From contig NC_091931.1 in the NCBI RefSeq assembly GCF_041260155.1, positions 32,401,041-32,465,040 of the forward strand: a stretch of 64,000 nt of DNA, written 5' to 3'. The stretch's first letter is position 1. Every line of letters starts with the position of its first letter. The notes under the pieces were generated by a model that was not told the origin of the DNA, ran no database searches, and worked only from the letters and a program-made list of their open reading frames with translations. Positions 34,271 through 43,880 of the stretch are shown piece after piece. The DNA comes from Ptychodera flava. Lineage: Eukaryota; Hemichordata; Enteropneusta; Ptychoderidae. The position numbers and the translations under genes were made by a program.

Positions 34271-35056
34271 ATGACAATCCTTTCTATTTCAGATGCAATA
34301 AAAATACTTGAAACCGGAGAAAACATCAAAATTGATGATGGAGGCAAATTAGTATTTGGTGAATATGTAGATCCTTTCATATACGTAGACAGTGAGCTAG
34401 AAGTAGTTTTCAACATCGGACCTAAATATGGTTCTAGAGATCCTGCTACATGCGATGGGGTGGTGTCCGTTGGCAACCGAGTCTTCAAAAGTTTACGATT
34501 TAATAATATTCCGTACCCTAGGTGAAAGTTTCGATGCATCTACTGCTAAAAGTTATGCTGCAAGCCTGGCCGCTCACTCCAAGAATACTATCGGAACCGT
34601 CACCGAAGGGAATCCTATCGGAACGACCTGCAGATTTTACAATCCATCTAAAGTGTATCAGAAGCGAGGGAGCGAGGGGCCTCAGCCGGGCATGAGGTAT
34701 TTTAAATTTCAGTTTAAAAGAGGAGAAACACTTCCAATTTCGCTACATGTATTGATATGGTTCAAGAATTGACTGTGCTTTTAAAGCAGTGAGCCCATTG
34801 CCAGTCCGAGAAAATCCTGCTATTGTACCTCGTAATATCAGGAAAGGTAGTAAGATAGAATTCTTAGCATTTAAAACCGCGATTAAGTAAGCGTGCTCTT
34901 TCTTTCACTGTTGAGAGATTAATATTTTGTGCTGCACCTAATAAACCAGAAATTCAAGATGCGGAAGAACTAGTCGACTTAGAAAGATTAGGCGAGATAT
35001 ATAAACAAATAAATGCTGCCAAAAATATTATAGTGGATTTTGATGAATTAGAATAG
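34271..35056 (+). pseudogene. Polinton protein of unknown function upstream of the polymerase
   Basis: The start is MTILSISDAIKILETGENIK. Later blocks include FDASTAKSYAASLAAHS and FKFQFKRGETLPI. The end is rich in charged helix (AEELVDLERLGEIYKQINAA). Two motifs of the GTTCCGATAGGG family lie inside it (34588-34597 and 34614-34624). I do not recognise the protein. The region is broken. Confidence 0.4.
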
Positions 35057-35102
35057 ATATTTCTTTTAAGAAAATTTTTTATGATATATATAGGACAGTA
35101 CA

Positions 35103-38100
35103 ATGGATCCAATCGTGAATGAATATAAGATAAACCAATTGGTCGATATACTTGACCTCGATTTAAATAGAGGGCTAGACACTCAGAATTATCTGTATAC
35201 CATGACTCACACAGATTTAACAGATTCTTCAGGTAAAGGTTTTTACTCTAGAAAATCCCTTCGGTAAAAAACCATGGATAGATTTCAATGATCTTAGAGA
35301 AGAATTGGTGAAGAAATGGGAGAAGGTGCCGCCGCAGTTTATTCCAAGGAGACTTACTGTGCATTACAGCATAAAAAAACGTCGCTTACGGAGAGCATTC
35401 AAAGATGTAGTTATAGAAAAAGATTTTTCCTACGAAGTCAAGCGAGTCGAGGATATCGCGCAGATTGATATCGAAGGTATGGCAGCGAGCCGAAAGATGT
35501 ACCGTGTTTTTACAGAAATGGAAGTCAAATTCAAAAATCCAAAAGATCAAAGTGTGCAAAATCGTACACACTATGTTAACTATAAGGGGGGTATATACAC
35601 AAAAGATAAGGGAGGGGCGGCAGTGAAAGAACAATTAGTAAAAGACTACAAAGAATGGCTTGATAAAACTGAAGCTGTTGAGGGTTCTGGTCTAGTTCTC
35701 GAGGAGATACTTAATTTTAAAGTAAGACTGGTAGAATTACTACTTGGGGCTGGCCCCGGCCCCCAACTGCCGGAATGGTTGAAAAATAAGAAATGTGTGA
35801 GCGATCTTGTGCTACTCAGAGGCGCCGAGAACTGCTTCCAGTATGCCGTCGTAGCAAGTTTAAAGTTAGCCGACCCCGAGTTTCGTAAAAAGAAGGCTGG
35901 TAATACCAGAAAAATTGGAATACGTACTCTCCATTTATAGCCGATTACTGTTGGGACGGCATTCCATTTCCAACACCCGCCGATGATACTATTTTCGAGC
36001 GTTTTGAGCGACAAAATCCGAGCATCAGACTCAAAGTATTTCAGATCTGCGAGTCCGATCCCGATCCGTCCGGTATAACTGTGTTTTACGGAGCCCCTCA
36101 CGGAACGGTTCCGATAGGGGAAGGTGGAACCCGTCCCGGAACCGTCCAGACAGCGAAGATTTTACTAATAGTCGGCGCCGATGGCAACCCTTCGAGTCAC
36201 TATGTACCAATTACTGCGGAAAATCGCCTTCTTAATTCTAATAAAAATCGTAAGAATGTGCACAGACGGAAGTGTATTTGTACGATTTGTGGAAAAGGAT
36301 TTGCGTCAACAGGAGAGTTGGAAGAACATGAGAATTATTGTGGAACAGACACTGCCCAGCCAGGTTTTCCTAAGGAAGTATGTCAATTCGAAGGACATCG
36401 GAAGAAGGTCCCCGCCCCCTACGTCGTCTATGCAGATACTGAGGCAATTATTGAGAAGGGGACCGGTCGACATATTCCAATTTGTCTTTCGTATGTTATG
36501 GTGGAACGGGGGTGGGGAGGATCGCGGACCTCTTCGGAACGAGGCCGACCCACTGTTTATGGTAAAAGAACATTCACGGGGCTCTCCTGTGTTACAGACT
36601 TTCTAAAGGATATGAAAGAACGGGCTGAGAATTATTCGAAATCGTATTATTTGAAAATAAAACCAATGAAAGATCCTTCTAATTACGGCAATCCAGTCTG
36701 TATTGCATGTGGAGAGCCGGCAGGATACCTAGACGGTGATGATACTTTTATTGTGAAAAGTGCCGTCCGTTGAGAACCATTCCTATCTACTTTCACAACC
36801 TCAAGGGATACGATGGTTCTTTTATTTTGAAAAAGTTACATGAAATCGACGTCGGAGGGGGACCAGAGCCTAAAATCATAGCTAAGACGGGCAATGGTGG
36901 AATTATGGGTCTCTCGAAAACATTTATTTTTCACGCCTCAATTGTTGTCGATGGGGAGATGGAGATAAAGAGACGCCACTTTTCTATAAAGTTTATGGAC
37001 AGTGCTCAGTTGATGTCTGGGTCATTGGCGAAGTTGGCAACGACTGTGCCGGACCACGGATGGACGGCAGTACCACTTACGTACCCGGACATTCAAAGGG
37101 CGAAAGGTTTCTTCCCCTACGAATATTTAGACTCGGTTGACAGACTGGGAGAGGGTGAGCTCCCGGAGAGGGAGGAATTTTATAGCGAATTGACGGAAGA
37201 GGGGATTTCAGAGTCTGATTACGAACATGCATTAAGAGTATGGGACGAAGTTGGATGTAAGACGATTCGTGATTATATGGAATTCTATTGTGAGACTGAC
37301 GTTCTCCTTCTTGCTAATATATTCGAAAATTTTCGCGACACATGTTTAGAAGCATATAAGTTAGATCCGGCCCATTACATGTCAGCGCCTGGCTTGACAT
37401 GGGATGCTATGTTACTTTATACGGGTAATAAATTTAAACTCATTCAAGATGCTGAGCAGATGAAATTCATTCAGAGAGGGATTCGAGGAGGTATCAGCCA
37501 GTGTAATATTCATTATTTACAGACAAATCATCCTGCTTACGCCGCCGGCGGGAATTACGATCCAGAGAAGCCGGTGACCGAAATAAAATATCTCGATGCT
37601 AATAATCTTTACGGATGGGCAATGAGTCAGGATATGCCTACGGGCGGACTTCATTGGATGAAGATAGAATGGGAAGAAGGGGGCGGAGCCGGAGCCGAGG
37701 GTGGAGGGGTGGAACCATGTCCCACCTTTCCACCAAGTTTTCTAGAAGTAGATCTAGAATATCCAGCCGAATTACATGAAGAACACAGCGATTTGCCATT
37801 AGCACCGCATCACTATGAATTTCCGAGGCAGGGCGGTCGACTGATTACAAGTGTGATGGATAGAAAGCGGTACGTCTTACACTACAAGTTGCTGGAATTC
37901 TATCTTCGGATGGGAATGAGATTGAAAAAGATTTATCGGGTGCTTGCTTTCGATGAGACTCCATGTCTCAAACAATATATTGACTTTAACACTGAAATGA
38001 GGACAAAGGGGACGACAGATTTTGAAAAGAATTTCTATAAGCTGATGAATAATGCAATGTTCGGTAAGACAATAGAGGATGTTCGAAAGTACAGAGACTT

Positions 38101-38931
38101 TAAATTTGTTTCGGACTGGAACGGCACGGATAGTGGACGTAAAAAGATTCAGAAGTATAATCCAAAGATGAAACATATAACTTTCATAACTTCCGAAGAG
38201 GATGGCGATTCCTGCGACAGTGCCCTACTGGAACTGAAAACGGATGAGCATAAATATGTAAAACCAGTTTTCATCGGCGCGGCAGTACTGGAACTTTCTA
38301 AGCTGCTTATGTATGAGACGCATTACAATTACTTTCGGTCCAGTTCCCTGGAATACGATTAGCCTACATGGATACTGATAGTTTTGTTTACAGTGTGCCA
38401 ATACCCTCCCCGGACGGCTCACGCGTCAGCACTTTCAATGATATAGTCCGAGAAGATGTTGAAAAGAATGGTGAGAAGTCTATATATGATACTAGTGGGA
38501 TGAGCGGACCCATGGTAGCCCCCGATTTTCCGAAGATTAATAAAAAAGTGATAGGTAAATTTAAAGATGAGTTGAATGGTGTACCTATTCTTGATTTTGT
38601 CGGCATACGCTCGAAAGTGTATGCTTTTCGAACTCCAACTTCGGAGACGAAAAAAAATAAAGGGGTGAAAGATGTTTGTGTTAGAAAACATTTGAACTTT
38701 GAAGATTATAAAGATCTGTTTGAAACTGGGAAATTCCGAAGGAAGGAGACCGAGCGGGCACAGTTTGTACAGTTTGTACGGAAAAAACCTGGAGAAATCC
38801 GTAGTGAAAAGCGTAGTAAAATCATGATGGCGCCAAATGATATCAAACGTGTGCAGCTATATAATCCAGACACGGGCGAATGGTTGGCAGAAACATGGCC
38901 GATAGGACGGACGACGGGTTTAAAATTGTAA
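35103..38931 (+). pseudogene. Polinton protein-primed DNA polymerase B
   Basis: This is the largest part of the element. An N-terminal region of unknown function (35300-36000) is followed by a C2H2-like finger (CTICGKGF then HENYC, about 36279-36341). The exonuclease motifs follow: VVYADTEAI (about 36435), FHNLKGYDGSF (about 36794) and YCETDVLLL (about 37286). The polymerase motifs are A, YLDANNLYGWAMSQ (about 37590), B, KLMNNAMFGKT (about 38040), and C, YMDTDSFVY (about 38365-38385). The long gaps between A and B fit the terminal-protein insertions of protein-primed enzymes. It would replicate the linear element from its terminal repeats. Its 3' end overlaps the capsid gene on the other strand by about 12 bp. 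It is broken at a few places, but all catalytic motifs are visible. Confidence 0.93.
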
Positions 38932-40180
38932 AGACTTTAATCTACTATTTTCAATAGAGACCAGGGCATCACTGATAACATAAATGTGGGCAAATATATT
39001 ATCATTGTGAGCGTCATCGCCACCCCACGCGGTATCTTTCTTCAGGATCTCAAGTTGAATTCCGTCCTTTGTGTTCATTACTTTTAAACCATTTCCATGA
39101 AACTCAATATCTTTAAAACTACGCAGATCGATAAACAGACAGAATTTATTCTTCAAATAATCGGCCTCATCTATATCAATTTCACACCAATCTTTATCTT
39201 CAGCAAAATACCGTCGCACCTCTCGCCAAAATTGTCTTGGTATCATCTTCTGAGCGTACACTTTATTTGCAATGCCTTCGATTGATACAGACACAGATTC
39301 AATGGAGGGGTTAAAGAAAAGTTCACTGTTCAGTTCTTCCTGATTCTGATTTTTAGTGAAGAGTATAGCGATACCTCTAATGCTACGTCGTGGTACATTT
39401 ATATTTTCATTGATAACCGTGTCCGATTCTTTGAATGGGATTGTTCTAAAATAATGTATATGCTCGTAAAGGTAACTTTTTCCACCGTTGTAATAACCAG
39501 CAGTTGACCTCGCGAGATCGAGGTCAGTATTGTTTCATATTCCATTTGAATGTTTTTTAATTTATAATTGGTTGTAATCAGTTTATTACTGACAATTAAT
39601 TGGGGGGCGGGTGCCAACGTAATTTCCCATTCAATATGACTCCCTAACGCTTTTGGATATGCAACTCCATGACCTGTTATTAGGGGATGAGTGAGACGAA
39701 TAGCATATTTTGTTTTATATGTGTCGAAAAGTAACTTATCGCCCACGACGTCGGCATCTGCATTGGCCGCGCCACTTCTCAATTTTCTTAGATTTTCGTT
39801 CTGAATTCCGTACAGTGTCATGTTAGTTCTCTCCTTTTTATGTTTGAAGAGATCGCGATAACATTCAATAAGGTTATATTTATTCAAATCGGAAAGTGCC
39901 GGCCCTCAAATGTGAGTTTCATACGCTCCACCAAATTTTTTGCAACATTTTGTACTACACGGGTAGTTCCACCTCCCATTACTTCGAGATCAAAAACCAG
40001 GTCGAAAGTATCTGGAACTAAGAGTACTCCGCTTTCTAACTTCGGACATCGTATGATAAGTGTCTGGCCTGGATCTGCCTCACTTGGATTATGAGCAATC
40101 ACATGATGAGTTCTTTCTGACTTCGTTCCATTCGGTATTCGGTTGGTGAAAGTCGGTGATAATGTTCTATCGTACCCCAT
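38920..40180 (-). pseudogene. Polinton major capsid protein (double jelly-roll) candidate
   Basis: The N-terminal block has HVIAHNPSEADPGQTLIIRC then ESGVLLVPDTFDLVFDL and RVVQNVAKNLVERMKLTFEG. The middle has KYNLIECYRDLF, YAIRLTHPLITGHGVAYPKA and HIEWEITLAP. The C-terminal block has IEGIANKVYAQKMIPRQFWR, then DIDEADYLKNKFCLFIDLRS and IFAHIYVISDA. I know this order from capsid-like proteins of animal Polintons. The total span of about 415 codons suits it. The region is broken at about two places. The assignment is by pattern recognition. Confidence 0.7.
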
Positions 40181-40283
40181 TTTTCGTGTAATGTATATAG
40201 TAGAAGAAAAAAATTACAGTTAAAAAGAAAATAAATCACATCTTACATTTCACTTCGTGTATATAATAACTTAGAAGAAAAAA

Positions 40284-40632
40284 TCACATCTTTACGTAAA
40301 TATTTCCGTCTGCCTGAAAGATAAATCGATTGCCTGTGTCGCGAATCAATCGAAGGACCCAATATTCTTGGAGATGATGAGCCTCTTGGTCATCCTCAGT
40401 ATCCTGGAATACAGCTATGAATTCTAGTCGCTTAAAGAAGTTAGTCTTTTGACATTCCTTCACGAAAGCTAATATGTTATGATAAAGATTATCATCTTTG
40501 AGTCGGACACCTGGATTTGCTCGAAGGATATGTCGATTTACCCGCCGGAGTTTGCACCATTCCAATTCGACGGAGAAACCAAACAGGTCTTTATTTTTGA
40601 AAGAAACTTTGCAATATTCTTTTCACCAAACA
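40284..40632 (-). pseudogene. Polinton small protein, unknown
   Basis: The readable part includes VNRHILRANPGVRLKDDNLY, ILAFVKECQKTNFFKRLEFI and HHLQEYWVLRLIRDTGNRF. It lies between the capsid and the coiled-coil protein on the same strand. The spacing of an aromatic YWVLRL helix after a HHLQE motif is unusual, but I cannot place it in a family. The region is broken. Confidence 0.35.
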
Positions 40633-40645
40633 TGTTGATGCCATA

Positions 40646-41857
40646 TTAATACATAATTTTATTTATAATGACTAATGTTAAACCAGTTAAAAATATCCAT
40701 AGCTGTTCTCCGACAAATCCAACCACCGATCCTGCTGTTTTTAATAGAAAACTGACGAGGGAACCGATTAAACCTGGTATTGCAGCAGCACTTTTTGCGG
40801 CCAATGTTTTTAACCATTCGCCAAATTGCTTTACAATTTCTTTCGCTTTTGTATATACTTTGGGTGGACCTGAACCACCTGTGTTTGCTCCAGTTCCTGC
40901 TCCCCCTCCCCCTCCTCCTCTAGTCACAGCCAGGGCAATTGTTGATATTGTCATTCCAAGGGCAGTCAGTATTGCAGCGATTGTAATACCATTTCGTTTA
41001 AATAACTCTGTCAGCTTCAGCCTGAGTGACAAATCTGGATCGGAAATTACATCACGAAGAGACCTAGTCGTAGCCAGTCTTTCACGTGCCCCACTGATCA
41101 TATCAAGTTGTACTTCAATTCGATCATCAATTTTAGCTAGTCTTGTTCTGAGTTCGGGTGTAAGTTCTGTCTGCTCTAACAGATTTTCTTTTTCACTGTA
41201 AAGCTCATCAAGACGCATATTTGCCATCTTTAATTCATCAACAAAAGCTCTATATTCAGGGTTTAGATTGTTCCATTGTTCGATTTTATTTTCAAAAGCT
41301 TGTATTTTGTCTGCATTACCAGAAGCATCTTGCCGTAAGAATGTCAGTTCATCTTTGTATATACCCATGTCTTTTGGTGTCATCTCCTCAGCCGGTATTT
41401 TATCAGCTATCACATCTTTAGAATGTGATGTATGACTCACATTTTCGGGCTCTGCGCTAGAGCGACCTCCTAATACTTCTCTCACAAATTCATGTCCTCC
41501 TTCTATTCTCATTAATGTGGACAGCTTATAAAATCCACCTCCTCTATCTCTAGACAGCTTGATGTCTTTATAATACAGCTTTCCATCCCTAATCTCAGAT
41601 TCCGTAGCCAATACATCTAGTGCGTCCGGATCAGTAATTTCATTATAGTCTAAGAATTGTCTAACCTTATATATTTTGCTTCCTACTCTAAGTTCATCCA
41701 AACGACCCACCTGCGGGCTATCGCGTGAGCCAGCCTGGGAAGGACCGGCTTCTGCAAAAGTATCATCGGTAAAAGATGTTTCAGCAGTAACATCGTCATC
41801 ATTCAAATTTGCATCATCGAAATCCTGGAGTTCTATATTCTCTCCTCCTTCTGCCAT
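40646..41857 (-). CDS. Polinton coiled-coil and membrane protein (conserved, unknown)
   Basis: The 403-residue frame looks whole and starts MAEGGENIELQDFDDANLND after a clean upstream stop. An acidic N-terminal tail of about 50 residues is followed by a globular part (VGSKIYKVRQFLDYNEITDP) and a long helical coiled coil (about residues 165-285). A hydrophobic segment ITIAAILTALGMTISTIALA and a Gly-rich hinge come next. The C-terminal block is highly hydrophobic (SAAAIPGLIGSLVSFLLK then GSVVGFVGEQLWIFLTGL). Such a Gly hinge plus IPGLIGSLVSFL ending is recurrent in invertebrate Polinton proteins as I remember them. A virion membrane or structural role is possible but unproven. Confidence 0.7.
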   Translation of the reverse strand: MAEGGENIELQDFDDANLNDDDVTAETSFTDDTFAEAGPSQAGSRDSPQVGRLDELRVGSKIYKVRQFLDYNEITDPDALDVLATESEIRDGKLYYKDIKLSRDRGGGFYKLSTLMRIEGGHEFVREVLGGRSSAEPENVSHTSHSKDVIADKIPAEEMTPKDMGIYKDELTFLRQDASGNADKIQAFENKIEQWNNLNPEYRAFVDELKMANMRLDELYSEKENLLEQTELTPELRTRLAKIDDRIEVQLDMISGARERLATTRSLRDVISDPDLSLRLKLTELFKRNGITIAAILTALGMTISTIALAVTRGGGGGGAGTGANTGGSGPPKVYTKAKEIVKQFGEWLKTLAAKSAAAIPGLIGSLVSFLLKTAGSVVGFVGEQLWIFLTGLTLVIINKIMY

Positions 41858-41915
41858 ATTGTATTTCTATATTACTACAATTATTTTTTATCATCCCTTA
41901 CATATACAGTAAAAA

Positions 41916-42372
41916 ATGCACATCTCAGTTGTTGAAAGCGTTGAACAATTGGCTGATTAATCGAAAGAACAAGTGCTGCATATCGACGAAGTTATAAATT
42001 GATGGGTCGAATTGATATGGCTCTTAATATTACTAAAGGAATTCTTGTAAGCTCTGCTGTAATAGCAGCAATTCCGACAGTTCCGGTACTGTTAGCCTTA
42101 ACTCCTATACCAGGTGTTGTTATTGATGTAATACAAGGAAAAACGGGAGTATCAAAAGAAGAGAGAAGTATAAACATTATTACGTTCAATATAAACAGCT
42201 GCTTACACAAATACAAGAAAAAGGCGCAACCCTTCGGAACGAGGAGGCTCCGGAGTCAGAACTTATTCAGAACATATTTCATCAGGCGCTAGAAATACAA
42301 AAACAAGAAGGATTTAGTCCACCGCTGGAGCGATATCTACGATATTATGGATTGAATGGATATGAAAGTTAG
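41916..42372 (+). pseudogene. Polinton right-end small membrane protein
   Basis: A short start (MHISVVESVEQLAD) is followed by a hydrophobic stretch (ILVSSAVIAAIPTVPVLLAL, about 42030-42100). A charged tail then ends near GFSPPLERYLRYYGLNGYES. It runs outward, ending three bases before the right terminal repeat, which mirrors the outward left-end gene. The region is broken. The function is unknown. Confidence 0.45.
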
Positions 42373-42374
42373 TT

Positions 42375-42683
42375 AACATCAGCTAGACTCCGCGACCGGT
42401 CGGTCGGACTGACAACACAGCTCTTTATATAGGCTAGTTTGATGGTGATGACTCACACGGAATTTCCCACCTTCGGAACGTGTATAAACATGCTCAGCAG
42501 GGAATTTCCCTGCTTAGTTCAGGCTGCGCCAAACCCCTGTTGCGCATGCGTGAGTTCGTATATAGGTCAGGGTCATACTTTAGTTACATGGATGGTTAAT
42601 TTTCCTTCGCTTCATGTAGATAAATGAATAAAATGGGTGTAAAATTCTTATTTTGTCCTGGAGGTCAAATATTCCTTACTACT
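42375..42683 (-). repeat. Polinton right terminal inverted repeat
   Basis: The reverse complement matches 25552-25866 with about eight to ten differences. It ends ccttactact directly before the ctccat duplication at 42684-42689. It carries the same tatataaa followed by tcagtc on the inward strand, and a ttcggaacg motif at 42472-42480. Confidence 0.93.
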
Positions 42684-42689
42684 CTCCAT

Positions 42690-43299
42690 AGTTTCGATCA
42701 GGACGGGATACACAAATTATCATGTTCTGAATTTCAATACACGCCTAGTATAGCTGATCCTTGAAGTCATTGTGAGAAAGAGATTATCTTTTCTTCGTTT
42801 GATAAATATGTATTTGCGACCACTTTTAAATTAGAAATGATGTGCTTAGAAAATAGTTGCAGGGCGTTAACGTAAATAGACAAGCGACAAAGCAGACAGT
42901 ACGATGAGTCGACTATGCGGCGAAAATTGCCAAGCGGTCATATTGGATCGGATCATTGATTTGAATTATGCGTACATGTATGTATGTATGTTCCCCAGTC
43001 GAAAGAAATCACTCTAGACGATGGACAAAGAAATATTAAGAGTAGCCGCTTCATCGTCGATGACTATTGTTGAGTGTCGAGAGAATATGCTTGTTACGAA
43101 GAGCATTCGCTCAATCAGCCGTACATGGCATAGCTAATCACAAACTATCGGCAAAATACCGACAAAAATCACTGCAAGGTTCTTGATCGTATTTCTGAAT
43201 CGGAGTACTCTTGTTCTTCGTGACGGATACTTAAACGAGGTATAAGTTAAGACTAACCTTGTGTGTAGTAACACCTTGTCAAAGCTACCTCTCACCTTG
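42690..43299. other. intergenic, no gene
   Basis: AT-rich sequence between the Polinton and the paralogous flank. Before the Polinton inserted, it lay about 600 bp upstream of the start codon of gene B, so it may hold displaced regulatory sequence. No gene is seen. Confidence 0.4.
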
Positions 43300-43880
43300 T
43301 CTATGTTCCCACTGCAAGTCGAGTATGACAGACAATTATCAGAGGTCAGATGTTCGTCTTGCGGACAGGTGTGATGAGTAAATATTTGGGTTCTGGTTCA
43401 ACGACTACAACGCCTTGCTAGGACCAGTGCATAAATTGTTCTGTATGTCCGGCTGACCAGTGAGTACTTGTAGACCTGTAGCACGACAAAATGTTTAGTC
43501 CTTTTTTACTTTGGACATTACTGAGACTACCATATACTTGTTACAGCACTGACAGGTCCTGTAGTCAACCCAACACAACAATGACGCTGGCCAACTCTTG
43601 TAAATCACATAGAATTGCTTTTTGAGATTTAGTTTGTTTTACATACTACTGGAACTACCTATACTTGTCCCAGCACTGACAGGTCCTATAGCCAACCCAG
43701 CATAACAATGGCGCTGTCAAACCCTTGTAAATCACATAGAATATTGTATTTTGAGATACAGCGTTCGGTGACAATATAAAAAAATGTCAACGCCATATAA
43801 TAAATCGGTTTAAGCATAGAACGAAGGGACACAAGGACGTGGACATGGATCTTTCAAAAAAGGCACTGTTCATCGAGCTT
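43300..43880. repeat. displaced upstream flank of gene B, with a 127-bp tandem duplication
   Basis: It aligns in ordered blocks with 9690-10180. Inside it, two diverged copies of a 127-bp unit start at about 43517 and 43644. They share cagcactgacaggtcct, caacccanca-aacaatg-cgct and cttgtaaatcacatagaat. The single copy at 9.9 kb matches one unit, so the tandem arose after the A/B duplication. The 74-codon frame at 43839-44060 lies in a block that is non-coding in the paralogue, so I reject it as a gene. Confidence 0.6.

Larger units (their letters stand above)
25552..42683. mobile_element. Polinton (Maverick), complete end to end
   Basis: The 17,132-bp element starts agtagtaagg and ends ccttactact. 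It is flanked by the 6-bp direct repeat ctccat (25546-25551 and 42684-42689), the target size known for Polintons. Terminal inverted repeats of about 310 bp differ at roughly eight to ten places. Recognised parts are DNA polymerase B, integrase with chromodomain, packaging ATPase, major and minor capsid candidates, a coiled-coil/membrane protein and small membrane proteins. I recognise no adenain-like protease. The element is a fossil with roughly two dozen breaks in all. Some parts look whole. The similar terminal repeats suggest a moderately recent insertion, although such repeats can be homogenised. Confidence 0.96.
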
